Assembly: GCA_963754235.1 (NCBI GenBank)
Contig: CAVWFK010000006.1
Span: 248,001 to 312,000 of the forward strand
DNA from: DATAYA01 sp963754235
GTDB taxonomy: Bacteria; Pseudomonadota; Alphaproteobacteria; Acetobacterales; Acetobacteraceae
Direction of reading: 5' to 3'
Length of the DNA: 64,000 nucleotides
Within the stretch, counting starts at the first letter, position 1. Each line of letters starts with the position of its first letter. The notes beneath the pieces are model-generated. The model had not been told where the DNA came from and searched no databases. It worked only from the letters and a program-made list of their open reading frames with translations. Position numbers and translations under genes: made by a program. Below are positions 1 to 9,111 of the stretch, piece by piece.

Positions 1-152
1 CGAGTGTACGGGATGCGGCGATAGTCGCGCTTCAGCGGTCCGTCGGCATCAATGTAGATCACCTGGCCGGCTATCGGGCCGAACGCCGCCATGAAGTGGT
101 TGGTGGACTTCACCACGACGATCCTCCGCGCCGTCGGCTCGATGCCCGGCCC
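1..152 (-). pseudogene. M81 (MlrC-like) metallopeptidase, C-terminal fragment
   Basis: Reading leftwards from about 152 gives a continuous frame with the segment VVVKSTNHFMAAFGPIAG and then VIYIDADGP. This matches the conserved C-terminal part of M81/MlrC-type metallopeptidases (the KSxxHF motif). The frame runs off the left edge of the window, so the true C-terminus is not seen. To the right the homology stops abruptly at about 145-152, where integrase sequence starts on the other strand, so the gene has lost everything upstream. Assignment is from motif memory only. Confidence 0.6.
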
Positions 153-862
153 GCTGGAAAGGCCATCTCGCCGGCGAGCTGCCGCAGCCGCGCAAGGTGA
201 AGCGGGTTGCCCATCGCCCGGCGCTGCCGTCGGAGCGCATGGGTGAGTTCATGGCCGCGCTCGCCGAGCGCGACGGTAGCGCGGCGCTGGCGCTGCGCTT
301 CACCATCCTGACGGCTGCCCGCACCGGCGAGGTGCGCGGGATGCGGTGGCGGGAGGTGGACCTGGGCGCGAAGGTCTGGACGGTGCCGGGGGATCGGATG
401 AAAGCCGGCAAGATGCACCGCGTCCCGCTCTCGCCCGCGGCGCTGGCCGTGCTGGACACGGTGCGCCCGCTGGCGAAGGGAGCGGACGGTCTGGTGTTCC
501 CCGGTGGCCGGGTGGCTCGGCCGCTGTCGGACATGAGCCTATCGGAGGTGGTGCGGCGGATGAACGAGGCGGGCGCGCAGGATATGCCGCCGCGCTGGCG
601 CGACGCGGAGGGCCGGGCGGTGGTGCCGCACGGGTTCCGCGCCAGCTTCCGCATGTGGGCCGGCGAGACACGGCCGGAGGGGCGCGAGGTGGTGGAGATG
701 GCGCTGGCGCACACGATCAAGGACAAGGCCGAGGCCGCCTACGCCCGCTCCGACCTCTTGGAGAAGCGCCGGCCCCTGATGGACGGATGGGCCGAGCAGT
801 GCGGGCGGCTGCCGGCCGAAGTGGTGCGGCTGGCGGGACGGCGGCGCGCGGCCGCGGAGTAG
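143..862 (+). pseudogene. Tyrosine recombinase (P4-type integrase), catalytic half only
   Basis: The first recognisable residues, ARWKGHLAGELPQP (about 146-190), are the usual linker before the catalytic domain of P4-type integrases. There is no ATG; the first in-frame start is GTG 197. The catalytic Arg lies in TAARTGEVRG, the HxxR box is HGFRASFR, and the likely nucleophilic Tyr is in AYARSDL near the C-terminus. The core-binding N-terminal half is missing because the sequence switches directly to M81 metallopeptidase DNA. An integrase next to a trb module would fit an integrative conjugative element, but the two are separated by unrelated fragments, so the link is an inference. Confidence 0.8.
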
Positions 863-1339
863 GGTTGCCGTCCCGACTTGGTGGCGGTTGTTCCGACTCC
901 CGTTCTTCCTTTCGCGTACGAAGGATCATCTCCCCACACCGCGTCACCACCGCGGGGCGGCCCTTCATTTTCCGCTGCCCCCGGCGTTCCCTGTCGGGAC
1001 GGCCGGGACGGCCGGGACGGTCGGGATATGGCGGATTTCTGCGGCTTCGGGGCGTCCCGATTTGCGTGCGGACGGTCGGGACGGGTCGGGACGGCTTTCT
1101 CATAGTCGCCCGCGCTGGCCAGCAACGCCAGCAGCGGGTAGTGCACCAGTTCGAATTCTCACTTTGTAGACCGCCGGCCGCTTCGGCACCTTGGCCCGCA
1201 TATCGCGAATGGCTGCATTATTTGCAGCTCTGCGATACGCCAGCCGAGTTTTCCGCCACCACCGAGGCGCTGATCCACACGGCGCGCGCCGAACGGCTTT
1301 CCCCGGCGAGGGCGGGCTCGATCTCGCCCGCTTCGTGCG
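863..1339. other. Gene-poor segment with short G-rich repeats
   Basis: No recognisable gene. It holds the CGGGACGG-type repeats listed separately. From about 1146 to 1340 there is open but unrecognised sequence; a plus-strand frame contains WLHYLQLCDTPAEFSATTEA, for which I can name no family. Confidence 0.4.
995..1095 (+). repeat. Two clusters of 9-bp CGGGACGGY repeats
   Basis: Three contiguous copies of CGGGACGGC/T start at 995, followed by a degenerate fourth (CGGGATATGG). A second cluster of similar units lies at about 1069-1095. The spacing within clusters is 9 bp or close to it. They resemble iterons only in being short direct repeats; no replication gene is nearby. Confidence 0.6.
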
Positions 1340-1743
1340 CGCTCTGCGCGGCGGCCGTGCTCGTCGACGACGGGCTCACCATCCTCCTTGGCGAACGCGC
1401 CGCGCTGCCTGTTTGGCAGGATGTCCAGCACGGTTTCCGAACGGCGGCACAGCTTGACGCCGAGCGGCGTGACAACAATTGGCCGGTTGATCAGGATTGG
1501 CATCGAGCAGTTGGTCATCCGTCAGCGCCGGATTATCCAGGTCGAGTGCATCGTATGGTGTGCCCTTCCGGCGCAGTACGTCACGGACCGGAATGCCCAT
1601 GCGTGTGATCAAGTCGGCCAGCTCGGTCCGGCTCGGCGGTGTTTTAAGATATTCGATGATGTGTGGCTCTTCGCCGCTGTTGCGGATCAGGCCCAGCACG
1701 TTGCGCGACGTGCTGCAGGCGGGGTTGTGGTAGATCGTTACGG
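1340..1743 (-). pseudogene. arsC: arsC, glutaredoxin-type arsenate reductase, broken
   Basis: Arsenate reductases of this family reduce As(V) to As(III) with glutathione/glutaredoxin. The sequence reads ITVTIYHNPACSTSRN with the catalytic Cys, then LIRNSGEEPHIIEYLK and GIPVRDVLRRKGT. At about 1502 the frame shifts and continues with INRPIVVTPLGVKLCRRS and KEDGEPVVDEHGRR. The codon where the start Met should be is ATA, with a stop two codons' span further upstream, so no normal start exists. Both defects argue that no product is made. No other ars gene is visible. Confidence 0.85.
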
Positions 1744-1765
1744 TTATGCTGCGCGACCTTTATGA

Positions 1766-2704
1766 CGGGAGGCTATTTTTCTCTTCGAGATCGCAGCGGA
1801 AGGATTGCCGAGATTCAGACGGCACGCGGTTAGGTCGCCCTGGCAGCTTCTCGGCGCCCTTGCAACCGTGCTCGCCGCGTCCTGCTCGGCGCCGTTCGTC
1901 GGCACCGCGCTCGGTTTCGCCCTGGCGCGCGGGCCGCTCGATATCGCGCTTGTGTTCGGCGCACTCGGCCTCGGCATGGCAGCGCCGTTCCTCGCCGTCG
2001 CCGTGGCACCGCGGCTGGTCGCGTGGCTTCCGCGGCCGGGCCGGTGGACGATCTGGTTGCGGCGCATGCTTGGCCTCGCTTTGCTCGGCACCGCCGCATG
2101 GCTGGTTTCGGTGCTCGCGGTCGAGACCAGCGCAGGTGCGGCCTTGATGGCGGGCGTGCTGCTCGTCGTTCTGCTGGCGGTGCTGGCTTGGCGCCATGCC
2201 CTGCCAACGGCCCGGCCGGTGCGCCGCATGGCCGGACTTGGCGTCATCACGCTGGGTATGGTCGCGGTGCTGGTCCCGGCCTTGCGTGGTCAAGCGGTGC
2301 CGATCGAAGGATCGGCACCGACCGCCGCGACTGGGCTGTGGCGGCCGTTCGACGATGCGGCGCTACGCCGAATCGTGGCGGACAAGAAGATCTTGTTCGT
2401 GGACGTCACTGCCGCCTGGTGCCTCACCTGCAAGGTCAATGAGCTGACTGTGCTGGACCGGGCGCCGGTGGCAAACCGGCTGCGATCTCCCGGCGTCGTC
2501 GCGATGCGCGCAGACTGGACCCGCCCCTCTGCCGTCGTGACAGCATATTTGCAGAGCTTCGACCGCTACGGCGTACCGCTCGACGTGGTCTATGGCCCGG
2601 GTGCGCCCGAAGGCATCGCCCTGCCGGAACTATTGACATCGGGCACGGTGATGGACGCCTTCCGCCGCGCCGCCGCTGTGCGTCGCCAGGAAGCCGCAAA
2701 ATGA
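1766..2704 (+). pseudogene. DsbD/ScsB-like thiol:disulfide interchange protein, C-terminal part
   Basis: DsbD-type proteins carry electrons across the membrane to periplasmic thiol proteins. Here the frame is open from 1766, after a stop at 1763-1765. It covers the second Cys-containing membrane segment (LATVLAASCSAPFVGTALGF), four to five further hydrophobic segments, and a C-terminal thioredoxin-like domain with AWCLTCK. The N-terminal periplasmic domain and first half of the membrane domain are absent, so this is about half of a normal protein. The nearest start is TTG 1805. It overlaps the following methyltransferase by ATGA. Truncation coincides with the arsC remnant next door, which points to a recombination scar. 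Confidence 0.8.
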
Positions 2705-3315
2705 GCTTTTACCAGCGCCATGTGCTGCCGCCTCTGCTGAATCTGGCGATGCAGCAGAAGGCATTTCGCCCGTTCCGGCAGCGCGTGATCGGCGCGGCCG
2801 AGGGGCGCGTGCTGGAAGTCGGCATCGGGTCAGGCCTCAACCTGCCGCTGTACGGCCCATCGGTCCGTTCGGTGATCGGGCTGGAGCCCTCGCCCGAGCT
2901 GCTGCGCATGGCGCGGGATCGCGCCGCCAAGGCGCCGATTCCGATCGAGCTGCTGAAAGCCTCTGCCGAGGCTGTACCGCTCGATGCCGCGAGCATCGAC
3001 ACTGTGGTGACGACCTGGACCCTCTGCCCCATCCCTGATGCGCGCCGCGCGCTGGCCGAGATGCGCCGCGTGCTGAGGCCCGGCGGGTCGCTGCTATTTG
3101 TCGAGCACGCCCGCGCGCCGGAGCCCGGCGTTGCGCGCTGGCAGGACCGGCTCGACCCGCTGTGGCGGCGCATCGCCGGCGGTTGCCATCTCAATCGCAA
3201 GATCGACAACCTGATCTCTGGCAGCGGCTTTCGGATCGAGGCGCTCGCGAACACCCGGGTACCGGGGCCGCGCACCCACACCTTCCTCTACGAAGGCCGC
3301 GCTCGGCCGACATGA
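2701..3315 (+). CDS. Class I SAM-dependent methyltransferase
   Basis: A 204-residue protein starting at ATG 2701, which overlaps the stop of the DsbD-like gene. Motif I is VLEVGIGSGLNLPLY (residues about 36-50), followed by an acidic residue (LEPSPELL) and RVLRPGGSLLFVEHARAPE, typical of the UbiE/type-11 group and of the PmtA-like branch. The substrate cannot be told. The order DsbD-like, methyltransferase, SCO1-like suggests a small copper/thiol cluster, but this is inference from neighbours. No frameshift or unusual codon use is seen. Confidence 0.8.
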   Translation: MSFYQRHVLPPLLNLAMQQKAFRPFRQRVIGAAEGRVLEVGIGSGLNLPLYGPSVRSVIGLEPSPELLRMARDRAAKAPIPIELLKASAEAVPLDAASIDTVVTTWTLCPIPDARRALAEMRRVLRPGGSLLFVEHARAPEPGVARWQDRLDPLWRRIAGGCHLNRKIDNLISGSGFRIEALANTRVPGPRTHTFLYEGRARPT

Positions 3316-3322
3316 TGACGGG

Positions 3323-3946
3323 ATGACCATGACAAATACGCTTCGCTTCATCCGCTGGGCCTCGCTTGGTGCGATCGTGCTGCTGGCGATCGCGGTGGGG
3401 GTCCTGCAATTCCGTCCAAATGCCGCGCCGGACGCGGCAAACGGCGTAGCGGGAGCGGTCTCGATCGGCGGCCCGTTTCATTTGATCGACGACAAGGGCC
3501 ACGCCGTCACCGCTGCCGATTACCGCGGCCGATGGATGCTGGTGTATTTCGGCTACACAAACTGCCCCGACGCATGCCCGCTGACGTTGCAGAAAATGGC
3601 GACCGCTCTCAAGAAACTTGGGCCGCTCGCGGGCAAGATGGCGCTGCTGTTTATCACAGTAGATCCCGCCCGGGACACGCCAACTCGCCTCAGAGATTAT
3701 CTGAACAACTTCGATCCACGAATCGTTGGCTTGACAGGAAGCAATGCGCAGATTGCCGCCGCAGCGAAGGCGTATCGGGTCTATTACTCGCCCGCCGAGC
3801 ATGAAAAGTCGGGGGCCGACATTATCGGCCACTCGACCTTCCTCTATCTCGTGGACCCGTCCGGCAAATTCAACTCGCTGCTGCACTCGGATATCGATGC
3901 CGACACGCTCGCGGCCACGCTGCGCACGAAGCTGGCGCGTGATTGA
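3323..3946 (+). CDS. SCO1/SenC family copper-binding protein
   Basis: A 207-residue protein with one N-terminal membrane anchor (about residues 12-30) and a periplasmic thioredoxin fold. The Cu ligands are both Cys of CPDACP (CxxxC) and the His of GHSTFLYL. The VDPARDTPTRLRDYL stretch is also typical. SCO proteins deliver copper to CuA of cytochrome oxidase or act in copper/redox stress. It begins 7 bp after the methyltransferase stop and is probably cotranscribed. Length is normal for the family. Confidence 0.9.
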   Translation: MTMTNTLRFIRWASLGAIVLLAIAVGVLQFRPNAAPDAANGVAGAVSIGGPFHLIDDKGHAVTAADYRGRWMLVYFGYTNCPDACPLTLQKMATALKKLGPLAGKMALLFITVDPARDTPTRLRDYLNNFDPRIVGLTGSNAQIAAAAKAYRVYYSPAEHEKSGADIIGHSTFLYLVDPSGKFNSLLHSDIDADTLAATLRTKLARD

Positions 3947-4050
3947 TCGGCATCGCCCCGACAGGTACTCCGCCTAGCCACGATTTACATGGAGCGCAAT
4001 TGATCGGATAGCAATGTTTTCACTCCGCACTGAACCTCCCCAGTCGCAAC

Positions 4051-4821
4051 TCACGGGCGCAGCGCCTTGACGACGAACACCATCGCAGGCAGACGCAGTC
4101 CCGAGGGGGACATAAATGGCCTGAACGCGTCCACCATTTCCTGCCGGATCGCAGTGAGTCCAGCTTCATCCGGCCGGCACTCGGCAATTCGGGCCGCGGG
4201 CGGGCCCATAGTCGAGGCAAAGTCCGCTTCGGCCTCCGGCGTGGAGCCGAGCATCGCGCACGGCCTCGCGGCGATCGTGATTCCAGCGAAGCCGGCCGCC
4301 TCGAGGATTTCCCGCGCATACCCTGCGTCGCTGAGGGCCATCGGGCCTGGCGCATGGGGCGGCATCGGCGAGCCCGCGCCGAGGTGACGCACGACGATCT
4401 CGAGAGGCAGCCGCCAGTGCGGATTGTCCGTCAAGGGGGCCCAGCATACGAAGCAGAGCCGTCCGCCCCGCCGCATCGCATTTGCGAGATTCCGGAACGC
4501 CGCGACCGGGTCCGCGAAGAACATCACGCCGAAGCGCGATGCAACCAGATCGAACCGGCCCGCCTCGAACCGATGCACCTGCGCGTCGGCGAGCAGGAGA
4601 TCAAGGTTGCAAATCTTGCTCTCGGCAATGCGCTGCCGTGCAGCTGTCAGCATTGGTTCGGAGAGGTCAATACCCAGCACCCGTCCTTGCGGACCGACAG
4701 CAGCCGCGAGCGGCAGGGCCGTGGTTCCCATGCCGCACCCGACGTCCAGCACTACTTCACCCGGCGACGGTGCGGCTTGCGCGAGGAGTAGCTCATTGAC
4801 TTCGCGAAGGCGCGCCTCCAT
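4051..4821 (-). CDS. SAM-dependent methyltransferase
   Basis: A class I methyltransferase with motif I VVLDVGCGMGTTALPLA, motif II GIDLSEPML, and motif IV ADAQVHRF...FDLVASRFGVMFF. From ATG 4821 it is 256 residues. The same frame stays open for about 110 bp upstream and reads NTAQQEHWNTVAGPKWVG, which looks like the genuine N-terminus of this family. No ATG, GTG or TTG exists in that stretch, so either the start codon has been lost or a non-standard start is used. Substrate unknown. It is a lone gene between the SCO gene and the two-component system. Confidence 0.75.
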   Translation of the reverse strand: MEARLREVNELLLAQAAPSPGEVVLDVGCGMGTTALPLAAAVGPQGRVLGIDLSEPMLTAARQRIAESKICNLDLLLADAQVHRFEAGRFDLVASRFGVMFFADPVAAFRNLANAMRRGGRLCFVCWAPLTDNPHWRLPLEIVVRHLGAGSPMPPHAPGPMALSDAGYAREILEAAGFAGITIAARPCAMLGSTPEAEADFASTMGPPAARIAECRPDEAGLTAIRQEMVDAFRPFMSPSGLRLPAMVFVVKALRP

Positions 4822-6338
4822 CGCGTCGCCACGCCCGACCCATTTCGGACCAGCGACGGTGTTCCAGTGCTCTTGTTGCGCGGTGTTTGCGATTTCGCTG
4901 GATACGTGCGCCTCCTGTAGTACCGGCTCGAACTACCCGGCCAGATCTTTCCGGTGCTTGCAACGCCTCTCACCCCAGGCTCCGGTCGGACCGTGGCGGC
5001 ATCCAGCCATCCCGTGGCAATGCTGCAATAATCGATGAACGTCATCTCCGCCGGTCGGAGTCGCAATCGCCGGGAGAGTTCGGGGCCGCGGCATTTGCAG
5101 CGGCACCAGAGCCCGTACACAGGTCAGCACGCGACGATGAGCGACGCTGAACCTAGCGATTCTTCTTGCTCCGGGAGATGCGTCACACGTATCCTTGATC
5201 CTGGCCCGTTGCGCCGCGGCTCCATCGAGGGTGCCCATCGTCCGTCAGTCGCGCTGGTACCGGACTGCCGCGCCTGGCTACGAAGCTTGATTTCCTTCTG
5301 GTCCACTGAATTCGACCGCGGGCCGTTCGGCAATTCCAGGCGAACGCTCAAGCCTCCGCCTTTGCGACTGGCAAGGATGATATCGCCGCCGTGCTCCCAT
5401 ATGATGGAACGCGTAACAGAGAGGCCGAGCCCCCCGCCGCCCGCATTCGAGTTGCGAGACCTTTCTACTCTGTAGAAGGGCTCGAAAACCTTCTCACGCT
5501 CATGCCGCGGGATGCCGGGCCCTTCGTCCTCGATGGTAAGAACGACGCGATCGCCTTCGGGGGTCAAGGTCACGGCCGCGCTCCCGCCGTATTTCACAGC
5601 GTTGTCGACGAGGTTAGAAATGGCGCGACGCATAGCTGCTGGGCGGCAGGACATGGTAACACCTATGGGCCCGGTGAATGTCACCGGTTCGCCCGAATCG
5701 GATGCGTCCTCGCAGATGCCCTCAACGAGTGCGCTTAGATCGACCAGTTCGCGTGGTTCACGCTTCGTGTCGTCGCGCGCGAATGAGAGTACGGACTCGA
5801 TCATCTCCCCCATCGTATCGAGCTCGGCGAGCATTTTTTGCTGCTGATCCGGATCTTCGACCATCTCTGCCCGCAGCCTGAGACGGGTCAGCGGCGTGCG
5901 GAGATCGTGGGACATTGCCGCGATCATGCGCGTACGATCATCGTTAAAGCGCCGCAGCCTCTCCTGCATTCTGTTGAACCCCTGGATCACTTCTTTTACC
6001 TCGCGCGGTCCACGCGCGGGGACAGGCCAAGCGTCGCCACTGCCACCAACTCGCTCCACTGCGCCCGCAAGTTCGGAGAGCGGTTTAGCGATGCGGCGTG
6101 CGGCTAGGATCGATAATAGAACAGCTAAGGCCACCGAAAGCGCGACCCCGGTCGCGAAGCTGACCTGCGAGAAGTCGCTCGCAATCGGATCGATCGTTGA
6201 CCGTGGATTCAGTGGACTTGCGACGAGCAGCCAGTGGCCATCCGACAGTGCCGCCTCGACTGAGCTGGACCCCGAAAACTGGACAGGTAGCTAAGAGAGA
6301 GTTCCGCCCCTAAGTGGCCGTGAGGCCAGGGGTGAACG

Positions 6339-6632
6339 ATGGCGAATATCCGGAAGCAGCACAGCGCGGCGTTCAAGGCGAAGGTGGCGCTGGCGGCGGT
6401 GCGGGAGGAAGGCAGTGTGGCGGAGCTGTCGAGCCGGTTCGGGGTTCACGCCAGCCAGATCCACGCGTGGAAGAAGACACTGCTCGAAGGGGTTGCCTCA
6501 CTGTTTGCCCGCGGGCATGGCGGCGCGTCTGGCGCGGTGTTGGCGGATGAGACGCAGCTTGCCGGGCTGTATGCGAAGATCGGCGAGCTGACCGTCGAGC
6601 GCGATTTTTTTCGCAAAAGGTCTGGTCCATGA
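6339..6632 (+). CDS. IS3 transposase OrfA
   Basis: A 97-residue protein with an N-terminal helix-turn-helix (SVAELSSRFGVHASQIHAWKK) and a C-terminal leucine-zipper-like segment, as in IS3 OrfA. A T7 run at 6605-6611 near the 3' end is a plausible slippage site for making OrfAB. It overlaps orfB by ATGA at 6629-6632. Confidence 0.9.
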   Translation: MANIRKQHSAAFKAKVALAAVREEGSVAELSSRFGVHASQIHAWKKTLLEGVASLFARGHGGASGAVLADETQLAGLYAKIGELTVERDFFRKRSGP

Positions 6633-7621
6633 GCCTGGCTACCCGGCTATCGCTGATCGACCGGACGGACCCGCGGCTGTCGATCGTGGCGCAATGCGGG
6701 TTGCTGAAGGTCGCGCGCTCGACGCTGTATTACCGGCCGGCGCCGGTGAGCCCGGAAGATTTGCAAGTGATGCGGCGGATCGACGAGCAGTACCTGGCGA
6801 GGCCGTTCTATGGGTCGCGCCGGATGGCGGCGGTGCTGCGGCGCGATGGCCATGCGGTGAACCGCAAGCGGGTGCGGCGGCTGATGCGGCTGATGGGGAT
6901 GGAAGCGATCTACCAGAAGCCGAACACCAGCCGGCGCCATCCGGAACACAAGGTGTATCCTTACCTTTTGCGAGGTCTGGTGATCGATCGTGCCAACCAG
7001 GTCTGGTGCGCGGACATCACTTACATCCCGATGGCCAAGGGGTTCGTCTACCTGGTGGCGGTGATGGACTGGTTCAGCCGCCGGGTGCTCGCGTGGCAGT
7101 TGTCGATCGGGATGGACACGGATTTCTGCGTCGAAGCGTTGCAGGAGGCGATGGATCGCTACGGCAAGCCGGAGCTATTCAACACCGATCAGGGCGTACA
7201 GTTCACCAGCGCGGCGTTCCTCGATGAGCTGGAAGCCGGCGGCGTGCGCATCAGTATGGATGGCAAGGGGCGGTTCCTGGACAACCTCTTCATCGAGCGG
7301 CTGTGGCGGAGCCTGAAATACGAGGAGGTGTTCATCAAGGCCTATGCCTCGGTTGCCGAAGCACGCAGTGGTATCGGTGCATGGCTTGCGTTCTACAATG
7401 ACGAGCGGCCGCACCAGGCGTTGGGCTATCGCACGCCACGCGAAGTTTTCGCGCTCGCGCGGGCCTGTGGATATCTGGACAACGCTGCCGCGTTGACCAC
7501 ATACCCACAGGCACCACAACAGCAGGAAACAGCTTCAATCGATCAGGAGAAAGTGCTACGTGGCTTTGCTGCCCCCCTCGCACGGGAAGGGGAATGTGCA
7601 ACCGGCGGGAGTCTCTCTTAA
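6629..7621 (+). CDS. IS3 transposase OrfB (DDE integrase domain)
   Basis: A 330-residue protein with an HTH_21-like region (ARPFYGSRRMAAVLRRDGH) and an rve catalytic core. The DDE residues are in WCADITYIP, FNTDQGVQFTS and LFIERLWRSLKYEEV. It is intact, and the C-terminal tail after PREVFA is somewhat longer than usual. Together with OrfA it should support transposition. Confidence 0.92.
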   Translation: MSLATRLSLIDRTDPRLSIVAQCGLLKVARSTLYYRPAPVSPEDLQVMRRIDEQYLARPFYGSRRMAAVLRRDGHAVNRKRVRRLMRLMGMEAIYQKPNTSRRHPEHKVYPYLLRGLVIDRANQVWCADITYIPMAKGFVYLVAVMDWFSRRVLAWQLSIGMDTDFCVEALQEAMDRYGKPELFNTDQGVQFTSAAFLDELEAGGVRISMDGKGRFLDNLFIERLWRSLKYEEVFIKAYASVAEARSGIGAWLAFYNDERPHQALGYRTPREVFALARACGYLDNAAALTTYPQAPQQQETASIDQEKVLRGFAAPLAREGECATGGSLS

Positions 7622-8107
7622 CTCAGCCCGTTTCCTGTCCAACGAATGGGGGCCACCTCAGACCAGTACGCCGCTCGCGGGGCGGACAGCTCCGGTTCCC
7701 GTCTTTTGGTCGGCGGGCCGGTAGCTGTCGACAACGATCACCGGGCGCGGGAACGCAAGCATCGCCTCGATCCTGCGGCGGAGCAAATCGGCATTCGGTT
7801 CGTGCTGCCCGTCTAGAACTCGGTAGAGGTGAATTAAGGAGGCGAACTTGAATTTGTGGGCGTTGCGCTGCTGCGATGACAACGGATCTATCACTATCCG
7901 GCGTCGTATCCAGGACCTCCAAGAGAGCAGCGATTTTTCCGGGAAGCTGGCGGAACAGACGTGCATTCGACCTCTGAATGGTCTCCCGGGGCGCGAGCGC
8001 CAGACGAAGCGATCGGGAGTCGACTAAATGCTGAAGGCTGAAACCAAGGATCATCGCCACGACGACGGTCAGTGTGATCGTGGCAGTAACGGTGTTCCAC
8101 CGCCGCT

Positions 8108-8839
8108 TCACCAGGGTGCTCCGTTCAAAGTGACTGGCGCGGCGAAGACGTAGCCCCCGCTGCGTATCGTCTTGATCAGCTCCGGCTCCTTCGGGTCAAC
8201 CTCGATTCTGTGTCGCAACCGGCTGATGTGAACGTCGATGCTGCGGTCAAACGAAGTCGATGCTCGGCCGCGTGCCAAATCGAGCAACTGATCCCGCGTC
8301 AGCACGTGCTGAGGCCGCTCAACAAGGGCGAGGAGCAGGTCGAACTCGGCGGCACGTAGATCTACCCGGGCGTTAGCTGGCGAATATAGCTGCCGTCGCG
8401 TCACATCGAGGCGCCAACCGGCAAATTCGAACACGCGCCTGGTCCCCGCTGGCGAGCCCGGGGCTGGCAATGCGGCTCGGCGCAGAACGGCGCGGATCCG
8501 CGCCAGCAGTTCGCGCGTGTGGAAGGGCTTCGGGAGATAGTCGTCGGCGCCCATTTCGAGCCCCAGGACCCGGTCAATTTCTCCGCCGACGGCCGTGAGC
8601 ATAATGATCGGAATGCTTCCGTTGGCACGGAGCTGGCGGCACAAGATTAGTCCGTCGTCGCCTGGCATCATGATGTCGAGGATGACGAGGTCGATCCGCG
8701 CTGATCCCAACATTTGCGTCATCACGGCGCCGTTCGGTGCAACCGACACGCGATAACCGTGTCGCGACAGAAAGTTGGAGAGCAGCGCTCTCATTTCGAT
8801 GTCGTCGTCGACGACGAGGATGTGCCGTCTCTCATCCAT
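8108..8839 (-). CDS. OmpR-family response regulator
   Basis: The receiver domain starts MDERRHILVVDDD (acidic pair, phospho-Asp in LVILDIMMPGDDG, Lys in LPKPF) and is followed by a winged-helix DNA-binding domain (FDLLLALVERPQHVLTRDQLL, RSIDVHISRLRHRIE, IKTIRSGGYVF). The start is taken at ATG 8839; ATG 8854 is an alternative. The open frame runs back to 9037, but those residues are not family-like. The gene precedes and overlaps the split kinase, so the regulator remains while its sensor is broken. The target genes cannot be told. Confidence 0.9.
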   Translation of the reverse strand: MDERRHILVVDDDIEMRALLSNFLSRHGYRVSVAPNGAVMTQMLGSARIDLVILDIMMPGDDGLILCRQLRANGSIPIIMLTAVGGEIDRVLGLEMGADDYLPKPFHTRELLARIRAVLRRAALPAPGSPAGTRRVFEFAGWRLDVTRRQLYSPANARVDLRAAEFDLLLALVERPQHVLTRDQLLDLARGRASTSFDRSIDVHISRLRHRIEVDPKEPELIKTIRSGGYVFAAPVTLNGAPW

Positions 8840-9111
8840 AGTATCCGCGAGCATCGCACGGCCGGCGAAGGGGATCGAAAGCCAGACTGTAAACGAGTGT
8901 GAAATCGCCCGCTCAGTACACACGGGGCAACGAAATTCCAGATCGGGTGACATCTTCCTGACGGATTGCGTCCCTAGGGCTTGGCGGCATCGCACAGTGG
9001 GGGGCCAGATGTCTCTTCCCAGTGACAGGGCAAGCACCCGAGGTGCGCGGCCGATTACGACGCCGCGTAGGGCGTGCTGCAGGTCGAACGCAGTGCCGCG
9101 AGGCTAATCCC

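Larger units (their letters stand above)
6261..7660 (+). mobile_element. IS3-family insertion sequence
   Basis: Terminal inverted repeats begin TGAGCTGGACCCC at 6261 and, read inward from 7660, TGAGGTGGCCCCC; both continue to TTGGACAGG or CTGGACAGG. A 3-bp target duplication GAC lies at 6258-6260 and 7661-7663. Length is 1400 bp with overlapping orfA and orfB. The element looks complete and intact. Confidence 0.95.
5124..8111 (-). pseudogene. Sensor histidine kinase (EnvZ/OmpR type), split by IS3
   Basis: The N-terminus starts at ATG 8111, overlapping the response regulator stop by ATGA, with a first membrane helix (TLTVVVAMILGFSLQHL) and periplasmic region. A frame slip at about 7815 is followed by IS3 (6261-7660). 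The gene resumes at 6257 with a second membrane helix, HAMP, the phospho-acceptor box MSHDLRTPLTR, an N-box (RAISNLVDNAVKYGG) and G-boxes (EDEGPGIPR, GGGGLGLS). An unusual tail of about 65 residues follows the ATPase domain. Removing the IS and one GAC copy rejoins LVEAALSDGHWLL cleanly. An internal start at 6134 could give HAMP plus kinase only. Confidence 0.9.

Noticed and set aside
995..1095. Plasmid replication origin
   Set aside because: Iteron-like repeats only; no rep gene, no AT-rich stretch and no partition genes nearby.
8840..9037. N-terminal extension of the response regulator back to 9037
   Set aside because: The extra residues are not family-like, and normal receiver domains start near MDERRHILVVDDD.
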